From CAYXRK01 sp964467615 (GTDB lineage Bacteria; Hydrogenedentota; Hydrogenedentia; Hydrogenedentales; GCA-2746185), in NCBI GenBank assembly GCA_964467615.1, contig CAYXRK010000085.1, forward strand, positions 1-20,529: 20,529 bases of DNA, written 5' to 3'. Numbering within the stretch: position 1 is the stretch's first letter; each line of letters starts with the position of its first letter. The notes beneath the pieces were generated by a model that ran no database searches, was not told the origin of the DNA, and was given only the letters and a program-made list of their open reading frames with translations. Shown here piece after piece: positions 1-5,796 of this stretch. The position numbers and the translations under genes were made by a program.

Positions 1-204
1 GTCGAAGGCGTAAATGTTAGCCAGGTCTTCTTCCTTGACCTTGGCGGCGTCAAAGATGCGCTCCAGTCGGTTTTGCAGCTTCTGTGCCGTCTCGGCCTTC
101 GTGGTCCAAAGCGGGAGAAGGATCGCTTCCACGTCGGCGGTGGTGATCTCGTCCAGACGCTTATCCGTCAGAGCGGCTGCGTGGTTCTCGATCGTGTTGC
201 GCCA
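1..204 (-). pseudogene. P4-type tyrosine integrase fragment, 5'-truncated, runs off left edge
   Basis: Reading the minus strand from 204 to 1 gives 68 uninterrupted codons in a frame different from the DinB gene just upstream. The translation starts WRNTIENHA and contains EITTADV, then LLPLWTTKAETA and a Q-x-R-x-E-x-I segment. This matches the core-binding (SAM-like) domain of P4/prophage-type tyrosine recombinases, where an I-x-x-x-D-V segment followed by P-x-W-x-x-K-x-E-T-A is a hallmark. The N-terminal arm-binding domain and any start codon are missing. The catalytic domain (R, H-x-x-R, Y) would lie beyond position 1 and cannot be seen. Such integrases insert genomic islands, usually at tRNA genes. 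The frame starts exactly where the DinB homology stops, so this is either a recombination or deletion scar or an assembly join. The family call is fairly sure; whether the protein is functional is unknown. Confidence 0.72.
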
Positions 205-649
205 TCCCGCCGAGCGTCGTTCCCAGGACCTTGAAGAAGTCCTTGAACGCTTCGGGCGGCGTACCTTTCGGACCGCCTGGAAGATCGCTGTCGTCCAGTG
301 TGCGGATTTTCGCCACTGCCGCCTTGCCCGCCTTCTCGTACGCAGCTACTAAATCATCCCAGGATGCGTAGTCCGCGGCGTTGGAACTGACCGAGTCTCC
401 GCCGGCTTGGCTCGGTCCGAACTTTTTGAAGTAGTCGCCCGGCAACTGGGGCGCCTCGCCGAAGCACATCGCGCAGACAATGGTGTCGAACGATATGCTC
501 AAATGGCCCAACAACCACAACGGATGCGCTTTGCCGGCCTGTAGCTGCTTCATCCTCTTGCCTTCGGGCACTGCCTTGGCCGCGTCGAGGGTCGCCTTGA
601 TGGCGCCTTCATACGTCCCCGCAATCAATTCCACTCGGTCTTTTCCCAT
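161..649 (-). CDS. DinB-family protein, C-terminus lost at junction
   Basis: The 162-codon ORF has an excellent Shine-Dalgarno (AAGGAG, 657-662) seven bases before its ATG. The protein resembles small DinB/YfiT-type four-helix metal proteins: H42-P-L-W-L-L-G-H49 carries the first metal histidine, a second helix pair spans about 95-118, and G-M-A-Q-H152-D is the start of the last metal-binding helix. In the family this His is normally followed three or four residues later by another His (H-x-x-x-H-x-G-Q). Here the sequence turns into R-E-P-R-S-R-S-D-G and stops, so the third ligand and terminal helix are absent. The break is at about 191-205, where the integrase frame begins. DinB proteins of this kind are often thiol- or metal-dependent transferases of unknown substrate. 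No function is assigned; a truncated product is likely inactive. Confidence 0.7.
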   Translation of the reverse strand: MGKDRVELIAGTYEGAIKATLDAAKAVPEGKRMKQLQAGKAHPLWLLGHLSISFDTIVCAMCFGEAPQLPGDYFKKFGPSQAGGDSVSSNAADYASWDDLVAAYEKAGKAAVAKIRTLDDSDLPGGPKGTPPEAFKDFFKVLGTTLGGMAQHDREPRSRSDG

Positions 650-679
650 GATACGTCTCCTTCGTTGAGATACGGACGA

Positions 680-691
680 TTAACATGTTAA
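680..691. promoter_or_regulatory. 12-bp perfect palindrome upstream of DinB gene
   Basis: TTAACATGTTAA reads the same on both strands and sits 30 bp upstream of the DinB start, in an AT-rich island within GC-rich DNA. On the minus strand it overlaps a possible -35-like TTGTTA. It could be the operator of a dimeric repressor. There is no second copy nearby and no regulator gene in view, so the assignment is tentative. Confidence 0.35.
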
Positions 692-768
692 CAAACGCTC
701 GGCGCCGATCGCCTATTCCCATAGCGCGGCCTTGCCGCAACCAAACTGAGGCTGAAAGCTGTGTCGAC

Positions 769-821
769 GGCCCCTCACCCGTCCACCCTTCGACACCCTC
801 AGGGCGAACGGGTGAGGGGCC
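769..821. repeat. REP-like hairpin with 13-bp perfect arms
   Basis: GGCCCCTCACCCG at 769-781 is the exact reverse complement of CGGGTGAGGGGCC at 809-821. The arms enclose a shorter imperfect inverted repeat (CCCTTCG ... CGAA). The core phrase resembles a dispersed REP-type palindrome that I recall from many GC-rich bacterial genomes. It lies 86 bp beyond the stop of the minus-strand YkgJ gene and upstream of the DinB gene, so it may also act as a transcript barrier. Confidence 0.7.
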
Positions 822-884
822 TACCCTTCGACAAGTCAGGGCGAACGGGTGAGGGGCCTACCCTTCGACAAGTCAGGGCGAACA
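804..884. repeat. 37-bp tandem direct repeat (two full copies plus 7 bp)
   Basis: The unit 804-840 (starting GCGAACGGGTGAGGGGCC and ending in CAAGTCAGG) is repeated without change at 841-877. A third copy begins at 878-884. The repeat contains the right arm and core of the neighbouring hairpin, so it looks like local duplication of a REP-like element. Confidence 0.8.
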
Positions 885-906
885 GAGTAGGGGCGGGCGA
901 CTCTGC

Positions 907-1503
907 TTACTTCGCGCCGTTCGCGGTCACGCCCGCCCAACCGTCAAATTGGTTCAGCCCGTGCATGAACATGGTCACGAAATCGTCCGGACTCTTGTCC
1001 GGATACTTCTTCGCGTTGAAGATTTCGACAAGCTCCCGGTAGTCGTCCTGGTTCACCTCGTCCTGGCAATAGAGGTCGTGCAACGGCGCGATGGCCACCT
1101 CTCCATCTGTGTGGCGAGGACAACCGACATCATCGTGAATCGTGAAGCCTTTGTACTTCCCCGTCTTCGTCTCGATGACCTTGAACGGGTACAACCGGCA
1201 CAACAGCGGCCTCGCCTCGTAGATGCTGCACAGGCGCGTCTTACGATTCAGAAAATGACAGCCCTTCACCTCGTGACGCTTGAGCGCCATAAGGTAGCGC
1301 TCGCCGTCCACATCGAGCCAGGTCGGATCGTCCGGCTCGACGCCCTCGATCTCCTCGGGCGACAAGAACTCGAGGAACTCTTCGGGCTTCGCGCCGATCA
1401 TCTTCACGATGCGTTTTACGTCCCACGGACTCGGGAGGCACACGACGTCGGTGCAGCAGTGGTTACAACTGTGACATTTGAATTGGAGAGAGGTCTTTGG
1501 CAT
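907..1503 (-). CDS. YkgJ-family cysteine-cluster protein
   Basis: This is a 198-residue protein of the YkgJ/UPF0153 family, which is predicted to chelate zinc or an iron-sulfur cluster through clustered cysteines. The N-terminal motif C10-H-S-C13-N-H-C16-C17 is the family signature. It is followed by the typical second cysteine block C-S-I-Y-E-A-R-P-x-x-C-R-x-Y-P-F, and then a later D-V-G-C-P. The biological role of the family is not established. I chose ATG 1503 because the family fold begins right after it. Tandem GTG codons at 1557 and 1554 would add up to 18 Arg-rich residues and have a GGAG spaced six bases from 1554, so a longer product is possible. It appears monocistronic, bounded downstream by the REP-like repeats. 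Confidence 0.85.
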   Translation of the reverse strand: MPKTSLQFKCHSCNHCCTDVVCLPSPWDVKRIVKMIGAKPEEFLEFLSPEEIEGVEPDDPTWLDVDGERYLMALKRHEVKGCHFLNRKTRLCSIYEARPLLCRLYPFKVIETKTGKYKGFTIHDDVGCPRHTDGEVAIAPLHDLYCQDEVNQDDYRELVEIFNAKKYPDKSPDDFVTMFMHGLNQFDGWAGVTANGAK

Positions 1504-1661
1504 CCGGAAACGTTCGCATATTTCCAGACTCCCGCGCAAGCGCCGCGCGCACACCACATACTCCGAAACCGGCTATCCGGTCGTCGTGACCCAGCTCCCG
1601 GCGAACGGAACCGCCTGGCCGACGATGAAGTTCGATTTGTCCGAAGCCAGAAAAAGGCGAC

Positions 1662-1691
1662 TTGCGGGCCTAGGCACTCTAGTCTTATACT
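1662..1691 (+). promoter_or_regulatory. Candidate sigma-70 promoter for the 55-aa ORF
   Basis: TTGCGG (1662-1667) and TATACT (1686-1691) are separated by 18 bp. The -10 is a five-of-six match but the -35 matches only in TTG. It points toward the small ORF at 1792, implying a leader of roughly 90 bases. Confidence 0.4.
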
Positions 1692-1775
1692 CCCGTCTTG
1701 CTTGAATCGCGTAATGAACGCCGTATTCAGGCGTAATGTGGGGTGTACCAAGCACTCGTCCGCCATGTGCGGCGC

Positions 1776-1782
1776 AGGGAGG
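1776..1782 (+). promoter_or_regulatory. Strong Shine-Dalgarno fixing the GTG start at 1792
   Basis: AGGGAGG followed by nine bases and GTG. This is one of the best ribosome-binding sites in the window and selects GTG 1792 over the in-frame ATG at 1765, which lies upstream of it. Confidence 0.6.
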
Positions 1783-1791
1783 TCAATTGCC

Positions 1792-1959
1792 GTGAGCCAG
1801 CTAACTTCTTCAACCCTCGCTCCCGCGAAAGCGCAGGATCTCGAGATTATTCTCGACCTAATCAATCAGATTATCAGTACCATCCGCGGCATTTTGCTCC
1901 TCTTGGGACTCGATAACCTCGCCGATCTCTTTGACCTATTCGGCGGTGGCGGCGCATAA
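1792..1959 (+). CDS. Small hydrophobic/amphipathic protein, 55 aa, unknown function
   Basis: GTG start, 55 residues. The N-terminus (V-S-Q-L-T-S-S-T-L-A-P-A-K-A-Q) is polar. It is followed by a long Leu/Ile-rich stretch, from DLEIILDLINQII through RGILLLLGLDNL to ADLFDLF, ending in G-G-G-G-A. The Leu/Ile periodicity with regularly spaced Asp suggests one or two amphipathic or membrane-inserting helices with net negative charge. I recognise no family. The case for a real gene is the surrounding signals: candidate promoter at 1662-1691, strong Shine-Dalgarno at 1776-1782, and a perfect terminator hairpin 26 bp after the stop. It sits between a divergent YkgJ gene and a convergent peptidase gene. 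The same frame stays open upstream to 949, but that part is antisense to the YkgJ gene and I do not consider it coding. Possible roles (small membrane regulator, toxin-like peptide, secreted peptide) are speculation. Confidence 0.55.
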   Translation: MSQLTSSTLAPAKAQDLEIILDLINQIISTIRGILLLLGLDNLADLFDLFGGGGA

Positions 1960-1985
1960 CCTTCGAACTTGTATACGGTAACTTT

Positions 1986-2015
1986 CGGCGGCCTATCGGG
2001 GCCGCCGTTTCGTTT
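1986..2015 (+). terminator. Rho-independent terminator after the small ORF
   Basis: CGGCGGCC (1986-1993), a 6-nt loop, and GGCCGCCG (2000-2007) form an eight-pair perfect stem. It is followed on the plus strand by TTTCGTTT. The opposite strand has only AAAG/GTT beyond the stem, so the polarity favours the plus-strand unit, although it may also help stop the convergent peptidase transcript that ends at 2022. Confidence 0.75.
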
Positions 2016-2021
2016 GTGCGC

Positions 2022-3794
2022 TCAGGCGTCCGCAGTTCCCAGCCACGACGACCGCAAAAACTTCGCAAGCGGCGCTAGTGTCGCTTCGCTGAAATCGAAC
2101 TCAAGACCGGCCGCCGCAAAAAGCTCCGGCAGAGGCTTCGACCCGCCCAACGCGAGGGCCGCTTTGTAACGGTCAACGGTACCGGTCCAATCACGGCGCG
2201 CGTGCTGCCAAAGTTGCAACGCTCCGGTCAGCGCGATTCCGTACTCGATGTAGTAGAGCGCTGTTGTAAACAAATGGGGTTGCCGTTGCCAGAGGTACGC
2301 TTGCTCGTCGCGTAGTCCGGACCAATCGACCGCGCCGCCGTTGAACCGCTCGTGAATGCCGAGCCAGGCATCCGTTCGCTCAGCCCGCGAGTGGCTCGGG
2401 TTCCGGTACAGCCAAAGCTGGAATGCGTCGATGATGCAAATCCACGGGAATAAAGTGATCTTCGATTCGATGTAATCGCGCCGCGCCCGCTCGAATTCCG
2501 GTCCTTCGTAAAAAGGGCCCAGCCGTTCTCCCGCCAACATCTCCATGCCGAAGGACGCCACTTCGCTGAACTCGATCGGCGCGTGCCGGTAGGCGAAAAG
2601 TCCGTGCTCTCCCGCTGCAATCGCATGGACGGCATGGCCCGACTCGTGACACAGAGTCACCACGTCGTCCGCGACTCCCACCGCGTTCATGAAAATGAAC
2701 GGTGCGCGCGCCTCGCCCAATAGCGACTGGTATCCGCCCGGCGCCTTGCCCTTGCGGCTATCAATATCCAGCAGGCCGCGTTCATGCAGTGAACGAAACT
2801 GCGCACCGAGTTGGTCGTCCACCGAACTAAGCACCGCTTCCATCTTTTGAGTCAATTCCGCGGTGCTCGAGAAGGGCCTTAGAGGCCTCCGGCCTGACGG
2901 ATCGGCGGCCGTGTCCCAGGGGCGCAACGTTTCGAGCCCCAGCGACTCGGTGCGCCGCGAGAGTATTTCATGGAGCAGCGGCACGAAATGTTTCTCGACC
3001 GCCGCGTGAAACGCTTCGCAGTCCTCGATGCCGTAGTCGAACCGGTGCAAGGCCTTGAACTGAAACTCGGCGAAATTCGGACAGCCGGCGTGCCGGGCGA
3101 TGCGCGTTCGGATGTCGAGCAGTTCGTCAAAGATATCGTCGAGGCGATCGCGGTCTTCCATTCGTCGAACGGTCGCGGCACGCCACGCCGCCTCGCGTAG
3201 GTCCCGTTCCGGCGCCAGGAGAAAGGGCTGAATCTGCTGTAGCGTCCGCTCTTGCCCCATGAACTCGATCGTCATCGCGGCGCAGATAGTCTGGTACTCC
3301 TGCGCGAGAAGCTCGTCCTCCGCTTCCAATCGGATGTTCTCGTGGGTGTAGATTTCGATGTCCGTCCGCAGCGCGCGATCGAAAACGTTGAAACGTCCGC
3401 TCGCGTCGCGGACCCGTTCTCGAGCTTCGAGATACTTCTTACTCAGCACGTCTTTCCACGGTTTGACCTGAGTAAGCACGTGCTCGACGAAATGCGCGTG
3501 GGCGCCCGCTAGCTCCGGCGAGTCGGTCTGACACGTCATGCCGATGTACAGTCGCGAGCCCGTCTCATCGACCGCCGCTTGGAGTTCGGAAAGATCGGCG
3601 AGAAATTGTTCGATGTCTGGCGCGGTGTCCAAGCGCCGCTCGGAAAGGACACGGTAGTAGCGCAGGATCTCCGGCGCGTCCGTCAACGAGGCGTCCCGCT
3701 CGACGAAACGCCGCGGTCGGGCTGCGGGTAACGGCGGCGGGCCCTTCCGCTCGTGGGGGTCTACCGTTAGCATCGGGCACGCGTGCTTGGCCAC
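2022..3794 (-). CDS. M3-family oligoendopeptidase (PepF/thimet type)
   Basis: This 590-residue zinc metallopeptidase of family M3 would cleave short peptides in the cytoplasm. The helical N-terminal half (about 40-300) is typical of oligoendopeptidases. The catalytic motif is L-C-H383-E384-S-G-H387, and the third zinc ligand is most likely E411 in EFSEVASFGMEML, 24 residues on, as in PepF-like enzymes. Downstream segments such as F-P-W-I-C-I-I-D-A-F-Q and the Y-Y-I-E-Y-G-I-A block are also M3-like. Length is normal for the family. The GTG at 3794 gives the full frame; ATG 3773 (seven residues shorter) is an alternative, and neither has a convincing Shine-Dalgarno. There is no signal peptide. 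A MITE-like element lies 26 bp upstream and separates it from the codirectional phosphatase gene, so its promoter may lie in that element. Confidence 0.9.
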   Translation of the reverse strand: MAKHACPMLTVDPHERKGPPPLPAARPRRFVERDASLTDAPEILRYYRVLSERRLDTAPDIEQFLADLSELQAAVDETGSRLYIGMTCQTDSPELAGAHAHFVEHVLTQVKPWKDVLSKKYLEARERVRDASGRFNVFDRALRTDIEIYTHENIRLEAEDELLAQEYQTICAAMTIEFMGQERTLQQIQPFLLAPERDLREAAWRAATVRRMEDRDRLDDIFDELLDIRTRIARHAGCPNFAEFQFKALHRFDYGIEDCEAFHAAVEKHFVPLLHEILSRRTESLGLETLRPWDTAADPSGRRPLRPFSSTAELTQKMEAVLSSVDDQLGAQFRSLHERGLLDIDSRKGKAPGGYQSLLGEARAPFIFMNAVGVADDVVTLCHESGHAVHAIAAGEHGLFAYRHAPIEFSEVASFGMEMLAGERLGPFYEGPEFERARRDYIESKITLFPWICIIDAFQLWLYRNPSHSRAERTDAWLGIHERFNGGAVDWSGLRDEQAYLWQRQPHLFTTALYYIEYGIALTGALQLWQHARRDWTGTVDRYKAALALGGSKPLPELFAAAGLEFDFSEATLAPLAKFLRSSWLGTADA

Positions 3795-3820
3795 GTGATG
3801 CTAATGCCCGCCGCCACTGC

Positions 3821-3962
3821 CCTAGTGTCGTGAATTTGAAATTCGTTGAATAATTCCGGCCGAGTAACCATCGTGAAGTACTCGAGGACGAATGACGAAT
3901 GACGAATGACGAGCACGATGGCGACAAACATTTCTGACGAATTTGTCGTTCAGGACACTAGG
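3821..3962. mobile_element. MITE-like element, 142 bp, with 26-bp terminal inverted repeats
   Basis: The left end (CCTAGTGTCGTGAA ... AAATTCGT, 3821-3846) and the reverse complement of the right end (CCTAGTGTCCTGAA ... AAATTCGT, 3937-3962) match at 21 of 26 positions, including 13 of the outermost 14. The interior has no ORF and contains a heptamer microsatellite. Small size, TIRs and lack of coding fit a non-autonomous miniature transposable element. The outer CTAG could reflect a TA-targeting (IS630/Tc1-like) parent, but no transposase or second copy is in view. The right end supplies the stop codon of the phosphatase gene. Confidence 0.65.
3887..3912. repeat. Heptanucleotide microsatellite (GACGAAT)x3 plus GACGA
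   Basis: Three exact head-to-tail copies of GACGAAT followed by GACGA, inside the MITE-like element. It is non-coding here. It is followed by GCACGATGG, giving the phrase ACGAGCACG that also follows the hexamer repeat at 11056. Confidence 0.85.
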
Positions 3963-5301
3963 CGCCAACCTCCACGCGGCGTTTCAGGAGGCTTTCGTAT
4001 TGGTGGATGCGCGTATTGAGGAAGCTGAACAATTTGTCGTGCAAGGCGCGGTTCGACGCGGCGATCAACGAGCGATGGTTCGACACCGACGAATCCAGCA
4101 TGAGCACTTCGTCGAAATTCTTTCCGTAGGCGTCGGTAACGAAACATCCGGCCTCTTTTGCAATGAACATCGCCGCGGCAAAATCGTACGGACATACGCC
4201 CAGCACCGTGCCTCGCCCTGCATTGATGAAGCTGTCCTCGACGACCCTGGGGATGTCCCGGTAGTAGCGGTTCGCAAAATCGACGCACGCGTCCAACTGT
4301 CCCGTCAACAAGCGGGTCAGCGAAAAGGAGGTGCTGTTGCACGCGAAAAATCCGCCCTTCAAGCTTGAAAGATCGATCAGCTTCGCCGCCGTCGGGAATA
4401 TCAATTCCGCGGGACGCGCCGGCACCGTCATCGACCACGCGACCGATTCCAGGTCGGAATTGTCCGAGAGACGGATTTTCTTCGTGTGGCCGTCTTCGTA
4501 CATCCGCGCGCCGCTTTCCTTCTCCGCATAGAACACGCGATTGCCGCAGAGCTCCATCACGCACGCGTTGTCGATGTCGGCGCAGACTGGCCGTTCAATG
4601 ACGCGGGTGCTGCACACCGACACGACGCAGCCCTCGAACCCGCATTTCGCGGCGCGGCTGCCGTCGACGGGATCGACAACCAGCAAATTCGCCGGCTGTC
4701 CACTCGTGAAGGTCGTGTATCCGGAATCCTCGCTATAGTAGGCGACCGGCATCCGCGCCGATTTCAGAAACGCCATCAGCGCCTTCTCCGCGACGCGGTC
4801 AAGTTCAAACGTCGCGTCACCGCTTACCGCCGATCCCACAATTTCGCGGCCGCGAGTCTCGCCGAGAATCGGGGTCACTTCGGTCTTTATCGCCTGCGCC
4901 AAATCGATAAGGAAATTGCGCGAAAGCATCTTCGACTTCGAAATGCGCTTCGGCGGCGAAATCACCTTGGGCTCGACCGGGAGCGATTTCGCTGCCGTAA
5001 TCGGACGCACCGCCTTGGTCTTTACAAGCGGCGCTTCCTTGATCGCGGGAGGGGCATTTTTAACGTGCTGCGCGGGTTTTGGAGTCTTGCCATTCTTAGA
5101 CGCGGTCGACACGGGCGCCTTTGCCTTTGCCTTCACCTTCGTCTTCACCTTGGCATTGGTCTTCTTCTTCGCGCGGGCCGACGCGGCCGCGCCGAGCCGT
5201 TTCCTCGACGACGACCTCTTTTCGGTCACTCTTCGGCGCTCGTTTTTCAATCTCGAAGACTTCTTCGACGTGTTCTTCTTCTTTGGCTTTTGTTGTGCCA
5301 T
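3958..5301 (-). CDS. Inositol-monophosphatase-family protein with lysine-rich N-terminal tail
   Basis: This 447-residue protein has two parts. Residues 1-125 are a disordered, extremely Lys/Arg/Ala/Ser/Pro-rich tail (repeats like K-V-K-T-K-V-K-A-K-A-K), reminiscent of histone-H1-like or AlgP-like tails. Residues 126-435 are an IMPase-fold phosphatase. Metal motifs are Y-S-E191-D-S-G, D210-P-V-D-G-S215 (usually DPxDGT) and P-Y-D373-F-A-A-A with E-A-G after it, replacing the usual W-D-x-A-A. The family dephosphorylates inositol phosphate, fructose-1,6-bisphosphate, histidinol phosphate or PAP; the substrate cannot be told here. The tail could bind nucleic acid or polyphosphate. The ATG at 5301 lacks a clear Shine-Dalgarno. 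The last codon abuts the MITE-like right end, whose TAG is the stop, so the native C-terminus may have differed slightly. Confidence 0.82.
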   Translation of the reverse strand: MAQQKPKKKNTSKKSSRLKNERRRVTEKRSSSRKRLGAAASARAKKKTNAKVKTKVKAKAKAPVSTASKNGKTPKPAQHVKNAPPAIKEAPLVKTKAVRPITAAKSLPVEPKVISPPKRISKSKMLSRNFLIDLAQAIKTEVTPILGETRGREIVGSAVSGDATFELDRVAEKALMAFLKSARMPVAYYSEDSGYTTFTSGQPANLLVVDPVDGSRAAKCGFEGCVVSVCSTRVIERPVCADIDNACVMELCGNRVFYAEKESGARMYEDGHTKKIRLSDNSDLESVAWSMTVPARPAELIFPTAAKLIDLSSLKGGFFACNSTSFSLTRLLTGQLDACVDFANRYYRDIPRVVEDSFINAGRGTVLGVCPYDFAAAMFIAKEAGCFVTDAYGKNFDEVLMLDSSVSNHRSLIAASNRALHDKLFSFLNTRIHQYESLLKRRVEVGA

Positions 5302-5520
5302 TTGCTTGTAGCCCTATCCTAGGATTAAAACCGATTCGTCGAAACGCGGACAATCGCCGAATTCGGGCGGCCTGAAAGCCGAACTGGTTTACGTCTACGC
5401 CAGCCAACACATGACTTGCGGCGACAATCGAAACGAGAAAAGTAAGAAAATAACGCGGATTTATACACCGCTGAACCGCAATCGGGCCGGAGATTCCGTC
5501 CGCGCTTTCTACACGAGACA

Positions 5521-5535
5521 TAGTTTAACAAACTA
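5521..5535. promoter_or_regulatory. Palindrome overlapping the candidate phosphatase promoter
   Basis: TAGTTTAACAAACTA has perfect 6-bp arms around AAC. It covers the -10 of the minus-strand promoter, which is the position expected of a repressor operator. No cognate regulator is identified. Confidence 0.35.
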
Positions 5536-5551
5536 CAGTTATGTATGTAAA
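5522..5551 (-). promoter_or_regulatory. Candidate sigma-70 promoter for the phosphatase gene
   Basis: On the minus strand TTTACA (5551-5546) and TAAACT (5527-5522) are 18 bp apart, matching consensus at five and four of six positions. It reads toward the phosphatase start at 5301. Confidence 0.4.
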
Positions 5552-5696
5552 GAGTTTTGTGGTAGGCCTTTGCGAACAATGGCGAATGTACGCCTCACAC
5601 GAACTTCGCCAGAGCCTAATTAAGCAATGTTCGACGTTTTAGCGAATCTTGCCAACAAGTCAGGACACAATCCATCGTTCCCGCCAACCTCAATCT

Positions 5697-5726
5697 TTGA
5701 GTAGTTTCGTGCGCGCGTGATATAAA
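5697..5726 (+). promoter_or_regulatory. Candidate sigma-70 promoter for surE
   Basis: TTGAGT (5697-5702) and TATAAA (5721-5726) lie 18 bp apart, with four and five of six consensus matches. It sits about 70 bp upstream of the surE start, implying a leader near 60 bases. Confidence 0.5.
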
Positions 5727-5796
5727 GACCGCCTCATGGGGGAGGGGCCGCGACCGTACGCATTCGCTGCAAACATGTTGCGTCTCCCTGATCAGA

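Larger units (their letters stand above)
5302..5796. other. 495-bp divergent intergenic region
   Basis: No convincing ORF, RNA gene or transposon was seen. The stretch is more AT-rich than its neighbours, especially 5500-5560. It holds a candidate minus-strand promoter with an overlapping palindrome (5521-5551) for the phosphatase gene, leaving an untranslated leader of about 210 bases, and a candidate plus-strand promoter (5697-5726) for surE. Short minus-strand frames here look random. Confidence 0.6.

Noticed and set aside
804..884. Tandem 37-bp repeats considered as a CRISPR remnant
   Set aside because: Copies are directly adjacent with no spacers, and there are no cas genes; the content is a REP-like palindrome.
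949..1791. Long plus-strand open frame antisense to the YkgJ gene and continuing into the small ORF
   Set aside because: It mirrors the coding strand of the cysteine-cluster gene and encodes no recognisable motif. Only the last 55 codons after the Shine-Dalgarno are kept.
4486..5322. 278-codon plus-strand Arg/His/Leu-rich frame
   Set aside because: It is antisense to the phosphatase and its Lys-rich tail; the composition is simply the complement of Lys/Ala codons.
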